The position numbers and the translations under genes are program-made. Shown in pieces: positions 58,067 through 64,000 of a DNA stretch of 64,000 nt. Source of the DNA: Desulfomicrobium macestii (GTDB taxonomy: Bacteria > Desulfobacterota > Desulfovibrionia > Desulfovibrionales > Desulfomicrobiaceae); contig NZ_JADBGG010000007.1 in NCBI RefSeq assembly GCF_014873765.1, forward strand, positions 62,001 to 126,000, read 5' to 3'. The notes under the pieces are model-generated. The model was not told the DNA's origin and searched no databases. It was given only the letters and a program-made list of their open reading frames with translations. Within the stretch, counting starts at the first letter, position 1. The number at the start of each line of letters is the position of its first letter.

Positions 58067-58144
58067 GAGTTCGCTTTGGCCGCTCCCGATCCTTTCGTCA
58101 AGCCTGGCCGGACAGACCAATCGGCACCCCCTTCCTTGCAAGGA

Positions 58145-59584
58145 TCATCGGCGCGGCTTTCCCTCTGGCCGGGGGCATGCGCTCCTCTGCACCATGCGCG
58201 GATGCGTCATCTTCATGGGATCGAGAGCGTCTTCAAGCTCTTCGATAGTCATGAGCTTCTTCTCCAGCACCAGGTCATACACCGTTCTTCCGGTCGCCAC
58301 CGACTCCTTGGCGATGGCCGAGGCCTCGTCGTAGCCAAGATAGGGCACGAGCACGGTCACGATCCCGGCGGACATGCGCACCAACTGGGCGCAGCGCTCC
58401 CGGTTGGCGGTGATGCCGACGATGCAGCGATCCTTAAGGATGCGCATGGCCCGCAGCAGCATGTCCATGGTCTGGAAAAGGTTGAAGGCGATGATGGGCT
58501 CGAAGACGTTGAGTTCGAGCTGTCCGTGCTCTGCGGCAATGGTCACGGTCAGATCGTTGCCGATGGCCTGAAAGCAGACCTGGTTGACCATTTCCGGAAT
58601 GACCGGGTTGACCTTCCCGGGCATGATGGAGGAGCCTGGCTGCCTCGGCGGCAGGTTGATCTCTCCAAGGCCGGCGTAGGGGCCCGAGGAAAGCAGGCGC
58701 AGGTCGTTGCATATCTTTGACAGCTTCACCGCCACCCGCTTGAAAACGCCCGAGAGCTGCACGAAGGCCCCCGTGTCCGAAGTGGCCTCCACCAGGTTTG
58801 GCGACTTGGTCAAGGGCAGGCCGGTGATGTGCGCCAGCTTTTCGCAAACAAACGCGGCGTAGGCCGGCACGGTGTTGATGCCCGTGCCGATGGCCGTCGC
58901 CCCCATGTTGATCTCCATGAGAAGCTTGCGACAGTCCTGAACGCGATCGATGTCCTCGCCCACGGTCACCGCCCAGGCCGCGAACTCCTGTCCGAGCGTC
59001 ATGGGCACGGCATCCTGCAACTGGGTCCGGCCCATCTTGAGCACATCGGCAAATTCTTCGCCCTTGCACGCCAGGGCATCGACCAGATCCCCCATGGCGC
59101 TCACCAGTTCCCTGATCTTCCAGATGGCCGTGATTCGAAGCGACGTGGGGTACACGTCGTTGGTGGACTGGGACAGATTGACGTGGTTGTTGGGATGACA
59201 GAAGCCGTATTCGCCCTTGGCGTGGCCCATCAGTTCCAGCGCCCGATTGGCGACAACCTCGTTCATGTTCATGTTGACCGAAGTCCCGGCCCCGCCTTGA
59301 ATGACGTCAACCACGAACTGATCGTTCAGCTTCCCCTCGCGCACCTCCCGGCAGGCGCCAAGGATGGCGTCGGCAATGTCCGCATCGAGCAGCCCAAGCT
59401 CCAGATTGGCCAGGGCCGCCGCCTGCTTGATGCACGCCAGGGCCTCGATATGCAGCGGGTAATGGGAAATGGGAATCCCCGTGACCTGAAAGTTCTCCAT
59501 GGCCCGCACGGTCTGCACGCCATAATAGGCGTGTTCCGGCACTTTGCGTTCTCCAAGAGAGTCCTTCTCGACTCGGTAGTTCAT
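58145..59584 (-). CDS. aspA: Aspartate ammonia-lyase
   Basis: A 479-residue fumarase/aspartase superfamily enzyme. The GSSIMPGKVNPVIPE signature lies in the third helix region (near residues 318-332), with HPNNHVNLSQSTNDVYPTSL and AGTSVNMNMNEVVANRALEL upstream in the family order. It deaminates aspartate to fumarate, which sulfate reducers can respire or ferment. AAAGAGGG precedes the start. Aspartase rather than fumarase is chosen for the MNYRVEKDSLGERKVP start. Confidence 0.92.
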   Translation of the reverse strand: MNYRVEKDSLGERKVPEHAYYGVQTVRAMENFQVTGIPISHYPLHIEALACIKQAAALANLELGLLDADIADAILGACREVREGKLNDQFVVDVIQGGAGTSVNMNMNEVVANRALELMGHAKGEYGFCHPNNHVNLSQSTNDVYPTSLRITAIWKIRELVSAMGDLVDALACKGEEFADVLKMGRTQLQDAVPMTLGQEFAAWAVTVGEDIDRVQDCRKLLMEINMGATAIGTGINTVPAYAAFVCEKLAHITGLPLTKSPNLVEATSDTGAFVQLSGVFKRVAVKLSKICNDLRLLSSGPYAGLGEINLPPRQPGSSIMPGKVNPVIPEMVNQVCFQAIGNDLTVTIAAEHGQLELNVFEPIIAFNLFQTMDMLLRAMRILKDRCIVGITANRERCAQLVRMSAGIVTVLVPYLGYDEASAIAKESVATGRTVYDLVLEKKLMTIEELEDALDPMKMTHPRMVQRSACPRPEGKPRR

Positions 59585-59655
59585 AATGCCCTCTTTACTC
59601 GTGATTCAGTTGCGGTCTAGAATACCTTGGTCATCAATTAATCGGAGACAACTCA

Positions 59656-59949
59656 ATGAGAAAGCACTTTTTTCTGCTCACCCTGCTTTTATTTTTGACA
59701 ACCCCGGCCCAGGCCGCGGATCTTCGCTGCCAGGGCGATCTCATGACCCCCGGCACCATCATCACCAAGGTCCGCCAAAAATGCGGCGATCCCCGGTGGG
59801 AAGACCGCATCGGTGAGGTCACGAGGACAAACTGCGGCGGAGAACGCCTCCTCTACATCACTCAGCTGACCTATGAGGCCAGCGGCGGATATTACGTCCT
59901 GACCTTCGAAGGCGGCGAGCTCAAGCAAACGGAGTTCTTTCAGAAATGA
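59656..59949 (+). CDS. Exported DUF2845 protein
   Basis: A 97-residue protein with a signal peptide (MRKHFFLLTLLLFLTTPAQA) and the DUF2845 pattern: DLRCQGDLMTPGTIITKVRQ, KCGDP and TNCGGERLLYITQL, with three Cys residues likely forming disulfides. The final strand EGGELKQTEFFQ closes the fold. The function is unknown; the domain resembles SmpA/BamE-like small beta folds. Its stop lies 26 bases before the selenoprotein start, so the two may share a transcript. Confidence 0.8.
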   Translation: MRKHFFLLTLLLFLTTPAQAADLRCQGDLMTPGTIITKVRQKCGDPRWEDRIGEVTRTNCGGERLLYITQLTYEASGGYYVLTFEGGELKQTEFFQK

Positions 59950-59975
59950 CCACCATGACGCACGGGAGCGACTCA

Positions 59976-60200
59976 ATGCAGATACAAATCGTCTACTGCG
60001 GTTTGTGAATGGGCTATGAAGCACGCGCCGCAAGTCTTGCGGAAAGATTGCGCTCTGATGCAGGAGCCACCGTATCCCTTACGCGCGGGAGCAGAGGCGA
60101 CTTCGAAATTCTGCTTGGCGACACACTGATATATTCCAAACAGCAAACCAGACGCATCCCAAGTTCCGATCAGATCCTGGGGCTTTTGCGACAAACTTGA
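59976..60200 (+). CDS. SelW-like (Rdx family) selenoprotein with in-frame UGA
   Basis: A 74-residue frame if TGA 60006-60008 is read as selenocysteine (residue 11). The N-terminus MQIQIVYCGLU then MGYEARAASLAERL matches the Rdx/SelW pattern, a beta strand with CxxU or CxxC followed by an R-A-rich helix. Later residues DFEILLGDTLIYSKQQ and RRIPSSDQILGLL match the G-x-F-E-I and I/L-x-S strand order. GGGAG lies about nine bases before ATG 59976. A stem-loop SECIS candidate follows. These small redox proteins handle thiols; partners are unknown. The alternative of a pseudogene is unlikely because both sides conform to the family. Confidence 0.85.
60028..60042 (+). promoter_or_regulatory. Candidate bacterial SECIS hairpin
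   Basis: The arms CCGCA (60028-60032) and TGCGG (60038-60042) enclose AGTCT. The loop starts A-G, as does the E. coli fdhF loop AGGTCT, whose G contacts SelB. The stem begins 20 bases after the TGA, within the distance range reported for bacterial SECIS elements. Confidence 0.6.
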
Positions 60201-60270
60201 CCTGCAATAATTTTTTGTCTGAGAACCCCTTGCCAGGCAAATATCGCTTTCAAGATTTTCCCCCTTGTCG

Positions 60271-60284
60271 TATGGTGCACCATA
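60271..60284 (+). promoter_or_regulatory. Palindromic candidate operator before the quinone reductase gene
   Basis: TATGGTGCACCATA is a perfect 14-bp palindrome, 82 bases before the ATG. A second palindrome TTGCCAGGCAA (60231-60241) lies 29 bases upstream. No regulator gene is adjacent. Confidence 0.4.
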
Positions 60285-60365
60285 ATCCGGAGTTCCTTTC
60301 TCAGGAATCCCGGGGAGTCAGTCCGGACCGATTCCACGCAACGCATGCACCAACAAGGGGATGCC

Positions 60366-60944
60366 ATGAACCACCTGATCATTTTCTGCCACCCCAGCGC
60401 CACAAGCTTCAACCGTGCCATCGCCGATTCGGTGCAGGCCGTTTCCGAAGCGCTGGGGCACGACACATGTTGTCGAGATTTGTACGGAATCGCCTTCAAT
60501 CCGGTATTGCCGAAAATGGATGTGGACAGCCCTGCGGAAATGGCTCCACAGGACGTCAGGCAGGAGCAGGAATTCATCGCCTGGGCCGACTTGCTGACCT
60601 TTGTCTACCCGGTATGGTGGGCCGGAATGCCGGCCATGCTCAAAGGCTATGTCGATCGGGTCTTTTGTCAGGAATTTGCCTACTCCCTGCAAGGGGATAC
60701 CGCGAAAGGACTGCTGAACGGAAAGAGAGTCCTCATTTTCAACACGACAGGGCTGCCCAGTCCGTTCTACACATCCCAAGGCATGCACGAAGCCATGTCT
60801 TTGACCACGAACACGGGCATCTTCGAACTTTGCGGAATGGAAGTCCTGCACCATGCATTTTTCGGCAGTCTGGACGTAGTCAGCGATGAGACCCGAAAAT
60901 CCTATCTTGGCGAAGTCGTATCCATAACATCAAGATATCTTTAA
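60366..60944 (+). CDS. NAD(P)H:quinone oxidoreductase, flavodoxin-like fold
   Basis: A 192-residue FMN/FAD-binding protein of the MdaB/NQO1 group. HLIIFCHPSATSFNRAIAD is the phosphate-binding start, LTFVYPVWWAGMPAMLKGYV the flavin-ring segment, and FNTTGLPSPFY the next loop. It reduces quinones by two electrons or acts as an azoreductase. Start ATG 60366 follows AAGGGG. A cytosolic enzyme with no fused domain. A membrane protein gene follows 18 bases later. Confidence 0.88.
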   Translation: MNHLIIFCHPSATSFNRAIADSVQAVSEALGHDTCCRDLYGIAFNPVLPKMDVDSPAEMAPQDVRQEQEFIAWADLLTFVYPVWWAGMPAMLKGYVDRVFCQEFAYSLQGDTAKGLLNGKRVLIFNTTGLPSPFYTSQGMHEAMSLTTNTGIFELCGMEVLHHAFFGSLDVVSDETRKSYLGEVVSITSRYL

Positions 60945-60962
60945 AAAACGCGGAGCCAGCCT

Positions 60963-61817
60963 ATGGATTTCCTGTTCGAGCGACTCACCTACATATTCGA
61001 TCCCCTGCATCATTTCTGGGAACATGAGCGCATGCACCGCCGTTTTGCGCTCGGACTCATCGTCGTGTTCCTGGGCTCGCTCGTCAGCATAGAACTGAAC
61101 CGGCAGGGCCTTCTCCCTGCCTCTCTGGCCGCACACACGCCCACCAACCATTTCCATGCCGTGAACCTGGCGTTCACACTGGTGCTGATCCTTGAAGTCG
61201 TGAGTCTCATCTTCACCCTGCCCTGCTCCTTTTCCAAATCCGTGGGCAAGCAGTTCGAGATTCTGTCACTCATTCTGCTGCGGGACGCCTTCAAGGAATT
61301 GTCCTACTTCGCCGAACCCATCACCGTGGGCACGGAATTGACTCCCGTCTTGCACATTCTTGGCTATGGGTTCGGAGCCCTGGTCATTTTCGCCCTGCTT
61401 GGCGTCTATTATCGCATCCAGCCGGGCAAGAAGCAGGACATGGGACTGCCGCACGATCTGTTTCGGTTCGTGGCCGCGAAAAAAGGCATCGCCCTGTTGA
61501 TCCTCGCCACCTTCTTCATCCTGGGCCTTGGCAACCTTTACAACAAAGTCGCGGGTCTGCCGCACATCGATTTCTTTCCGGTCTTCTACACCCTGCTCAT
61601 ATTCACCGACATTCTGGTGGTGCTCATCTCCCAATGCTTTAGGCCCTCGTTCCATGCGGTTTTCCGCAACTCCGGCTACGCCCTTTCGACGCTCTTCATC
61701 CGTCTGGCCCTGGCCGCTCCGCCCATGTACGACGTGGCTCTGGGCATCGTCGCCGCCCTCTTCTCCATCGCCCTGACCCTGACCTGGACCCGGGTCTTCA
61801 CCACAACCAACGCATGA
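60963..61817 (+). CDS. Polytopic membrane protein of unknown function
   Basis: A 284-residue protein with about seven hydrophobic segments (near 28-44, 65-88, 98-112, 128-150, 173-193, 203-222 and 235-276). It begins MDFLFERLTYIFDPLHHFWE. Charged loops face the cytoplasm, and no transporter signature is visible. I do not recognise the family. It lies between the quinone reductase and the dioxygenase; its stop (TGA 61815-61817) is close to the next start, suggesting coupling. Confidence 0.7.
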   Translation: MDFLFERLTYIFDPLHHFWEHERMHRRFALGLIVVFLGSLVSIELNRQGLLPASLAAHTPTNHFHAVNLAFTLVLILEVVSLIFTLPCSFSKSVGKQFEILSLILLRDAFKELSYFAEPITVGTELTPVLHILGYGFGALVIFALLGVYYRIQPGKKQDMGLPHDLFRFVAAKKGIALLILATFFILGLGNLYNKVAGLPHIDFFPVFYTLLIFTDILVVLISQCFRPSFHAVFRNSGYALSTLFIRLALAAPPMYDVALGIVAALFSIALTLTWTRVFTTTNA

Positions 61818-61825
61818 AGGTTCCC

Positions 61826-62590
61826 ATGAGCATGCCCGCATTGTTCGTCGGCCACGGCAAACCCATGAACGCCATCGAAGACAACGAATTCAGCCGAACC
61901 TGGACGGAACTGGGCAAATCAATGCCGCGCCCCAACGGTGTAGTCTGCATTTCCGCGCACTGGGAAACGGACGGCACCTGCGTGACGGCCATGGAGCACC
62001 CAGCGACCATCCATGATTTCACCGGATTTCCGGCAGCCCTCGAAAACATGGTCTACCCGGCGCCAGGCTCGCCGGAATTGGCGGAACGGGTGCGCGCCAC
62101 GGCACGCTCTACACGCATCAGGCCAGACCGCTCCTGGGGCTTGGATCACGGCGCGTGGTCCGTGCTCTGCCGCATGTACCCGCACGCGGACATCCCCGTG
62201 GTGCAAGTCAGCCTGGACATGAGCGCGCCTCCGGCCTTTCACTATGAACTGGGCAAGGAGATGGGCGAATTGAGGAAGGAGGGCATACTGATTCTGGGCA
62301 GCGGCAACATGGTCCACAATCTGCGGAACATGGCCTGGCAGCAAGGAGGCTTCGACTGGGCGATGCAGAGCGATGCCGCCATGGCGGACCTGATCGTCGC
62401 AGCCAACCACCAGGCCCTGATCGACTATCCGAACTTGCCGAACGCCCGGCAGGCCATCCCCACGGAAGAACACTATCTGCCCCTGCTTTATGTATTGGGC
62501 GCCGCAGGCGCGGATAATTCCCCGACGTTCTTCAATGACCGGGTGACGTTGGGCTCGATTTCCATGCGCTGCGTTCGTTTTGGGCAATAA
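61826..62590 (+). CDS. ygiD: 4,5-DOPA extradiol dioxygenase-like protein (YgiD family)
   Basis: A 254-residue LigB-type non-heme iron dioxygenase. PALFVGHGKPMNAIEDNEFS has the first metal His, SAHWETDGTCVTAM the second, and GLDHGAWSVLCRMYPHADIP another. The C-terminal EEHYLPLLYVLGA completes the pattern; the match to E. coli YgiD is strong along the whole length. ATG 61826 has AAGG five bases upstream; the alternative ATG 61814 overlaps the upstream stop and lacks such a site. Physiological substrate unknown, and oxygen use is unexpected in an anaerobe. Confidence 0.9.
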   Translation: MSMPALFVGHGKPMNAIEDNEFSRTWTELGKSMPRPNGVVCISAHWETDGTCVTAMEHPATIHDFTGFPAALENMVYPAPGSPELAERVRATARSTRIRPDRSWGLDHGAWSVLCRMYPHADIPVVQVSLDMSAPPAFHYELGKEMGELRKEGILILGSGNMVHNLRNMAWQQGGFDWAMQSDAAMADLIVAANHQALIDYPNLPNARQAIPTEEHYLPLLYVLGAAGADNSPTFFNDRVTLGSISMRCVRFGQ

Positions 62591-62638
62591 AGCGGCTCGC
62601 GCGGCTGATGATTGCTCCAGACGACGAAGCCGCGGCCT

Positions 62639-63577
62639 TCATGACACCGCCCTGAACCAGCTCCGCTCCCCGAAAGCGGCCAAAAGCTGCCTTGAACTTG
62701 GCCGATCCCGAGATTCGAACGACAATCCACGTCGAAGCCACTTCCATTGTCGGCCCGGCAAACATGCCGGCCGCAACGGTTCGAGTTTCCGTGTCGCCGC
62801 CTGATCCGCAGGCATCATTTTGAAGGGGTGCTCTCCCGAAAGCATTTCATACACGGTACAGCTGGCTGAAAAGACATCACAGCTGGGCGAAGGCGGAGCG
62901 CCCCAAAGCATCTGAGGACTGGAATGAAGGCGACTGTAGGCAGAAACGCGCAGGGACTTCTCCAGGCCACGAGACATCGCGGCGCTGGCCAGCCCGGGCC
63001 TCGCGCTGAATTGAGTGATATTGAAATCAAGGAGCACAAGCCGCCCGTCCTGTTCCAAGACAATATTGGCGGGCTTCACATCTCCATGAGTAACGCCATG
63101 TGCGTGCAGATAGTCCAAGATGTCGAAAATCTTGCGGCCTGCGACAATCCCGGACCTGCCCATCCCCGAGGGGTGCTCGCCAAGCATCGAATACGCCGAG
63201 GCCCCTTCCAGCAATTCCATGCTGAAACAAATGCCCCAATGCTCCCTGTGCAGATCGAACACGCGCACAACGCCGGGATGCGTCAGATGGCGCAAGATGA
63301 AAAACTCCCGGGCAAGAGCCAGCTGTGCCTTGCGGTTGTCGACCAGACTGGGCAGCAAACGCTTCACCGCCACGACGGGACGCGGATCTCCACACTCCAT
63401 CCGCCGCAGGTCAATGGCAGAACACACCTCGCACATGCCTCCCACCCCAAGGCTGGATTGGAGGGCGAAGCGTCCCGGGCCGCCAGTCCTCGGCACCCAG
63501 GTTTTGGATACACGATCCAGGGCCGAACTGTTCTGGCCCCCAGCTTGACGCTGCCGCTTTTTCCTCCCGCCCATCAT
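62639..63577 (-). CDS. Hanks-type serine/threonine protein kinase (DFN variant)
   Basis: A 312-residue kinase with a basic N-terminal tail (RKKRQRQAGG). The glycine loop is GVGGMCEV, the ATP Lys lies in VAVKRLLP, the catalytic loop is HGDVKPANIV (Arg replaced by Gly, so a non-RD kinase), and the DFG motif reads DFN. Helix and SPQMLWG follow; no transmembrane or PASTA segment is seen. It is immediately downstream of a PP2C gene on the same strand, with two bases between. Such pairs occur in type VI secretion control and in stress signalling, but no secretion genes are in view. Confidence 0.83.
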   Translation of the reverse strand: MMGGRKKRQRQAGGQNSSALDRVSKTWVPRTGGPGRFALQSSLGVGGMCEVCSAIDLRRMECGDPRPVVAVKRLLPSLVDNRKAQLALAREFFILRHLTHPGVVRVFDLHREHWGICFSMELLEGASAYSMLGEHPSGMGRSGIVAGRKIFDILDYLHAHGVTHGDVKPANIVLEQDGRLVLLDFNITQFSARPGLASAAMSRGLEKSLRVSAYSRLHSSPQMLWGAPPSPSCDVFSASCTVYEMLSGEHPFKMMPADQAATRKLEPLRPACLPGRQWKWLRRGLSFESRDRPSSRQLLAAFGERSWFRAVS

Positions 63578-63579
63578 TA

Positions 63580-64000
63580 TTATCCTGAAAGGAAAACGGT
63601 CACAAAAGTTGCGTCATCCGGCTGTTCCTTTCCATCCAGCGTCTCTGCAATGCCCAAGGCGGCGTCCCTGGCCCGAGGCCTGCCAAGATGCGTGGCAAGA
63701 GCTTCAGGAGAAACACTGTCCGAAAGCCCGTCAGAACAGAGCAGGAACCTGTCGCCACGGCGCAGGGACAAACGTGTTGTCTCCAGACGGAGCGTGTCCC
63801 GAACCCCAACGGCGTTGGTGACCACATTGCCACGCACCATGCGTTCGGCTTCATGATGCGTAAGCTCATCGCGTTCTATTGTGCGTTGGCGCGCAGTGTG
63901 GTCTCGCGTGCACTGATAGAGTGTCCTCTCGCGCAACAGATAGCACCGGCTGTCTCCCGACCACACGCAGGCCGCGCCGCCACCATGAATCAACAACACG
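63580..64000 (-). CDS. PP2C-family serine/threonine phosphatase, 5'-truncated by the window edge
   Basis: The frame runs off the right edge, so only the C-terminal half (140 codons) is present. GDSRCYLLRE, RFLLCSDGLSD and DDATFVTVFLSG match PP2C (PppA/Stp1-like) metal-binding and core motifs. It probably counters the kinase encoded two bases downstream. The true start lies beyond the window. Confidence 0.85.
   Translation of the reverse strand, partial: VLLIHGGGAACVWSGDSRCYLLRERTLYQCTRDHTARQRTIERDELTHHEAERMVRGNVVTNAVGVRDTLRLETTRLSLRRGDRFLLCSDGLSDSVSPEALATHLGRPRARDAALGIAETLDGKEQPDDATFVTVFLSG

Noticed and set aside
60009-60200. Stand-alone 63-codon gene starting at the ATG after the TGA
   Set aside because: No ribosome site precedes that ATG, and the family's first strand and CxxU motif lie upstream in the same frame, so it is part of the selenoprotein.

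Overview
The window is GC-rich (roughly 60%) and densely packed, with no rRNA, tRNA, IS element, prophage or CRISPR array that I can recognise. Gene content points to a Gram-negative, anaerobic deltaproteobacterium of the Desulfovibrionales type (Desulfomicrobium/Desulfovibrio-like): a lipid A/BamA/Lol envelope cluster, a split ATP synthase operon with b and b' subunits, QueH, rubrerythrin, a rubredoxin with C-x4-C spacing, a lone UbiA-type prenyltransferase, and a UGA-containing SelW-like gene. The taxon is inferred from gene content, not from a marker search.

Layout. 1-3090: end of an independent phosphoglycerate mutase, YbgC-type thioesterase, amidohydrolase, lysS. 3143-11397 (+): outer-membrane biogenesis run lolC/E-lolD-bamA-skp-lpxD-fabZ-lpxA-lpxI, closed by a terminator. 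11479-19566 (-): thrC, ubiA-like, tyrS, ymdB, rny, a 6S RNA, zapA, a short zapB-like coiled-coil gene and glmU. 19758-25692 (-): ATP synthase operon atpF'-F-H-A-G-D-C with its terminator. 25955-31421 (-): cell-shape cluster mreB-mreC-mreD-mrdA-rodA.

31612-39103: radical SAM YhcC-like plus MGMT-like pair (+), a PilZ protein, a DEAD-box helicase with a long disordered tail, hemW-like, queH and rng (all -). 39381-43684 (+): TrmI-type tRNA methyltransferase, PaaK-like CoA ligase, ChaN-PDZ lipoprotein, mutM. 43864-45627 (-): minC-minD-minE. 45828-49532 (+): PaaI-like thioesterase, exported isochorismatase-fold protein, triple-PAS protein, OYE-family flavin oxidoreductase. 49613-51214 (-): TrpF-like protein lacking the usual cysteine, an 88-residue unknown protein, CDP-alcohol phosphotransferase.

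51335-55765 (+): CDF metal exporter and MarR regulator behind a repeated operator, PlsC-like acyltransferase, asparaginase, TruC-like pseudouridine synthase ending inside a REP-like repeat, rubredoxin. 55880-56686 (-): two Hsp20 chaperones. 56886-57464 (+): rubrerythrin behind a Fur/PerR-like palindrome. 57557-59584 (-): membrane protein and aspA. 59656-62590 (+): DUF2845 protein, SelW-like selenoprotein, quinone reductase, membrane protein, YgiD-type dioxygenase. 62639-64000 (-): Hanks-type kinase and a PP2C phosphatase that runs off the right edge.

The most notable item is the SelW-like gene at 59976-60200. Its in-frame TGA forms a CxxU motif and a bacterial SECIS-like hairpin follows it. 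Standard gene calling would reduce it to a meaningless 63-codon fragment.
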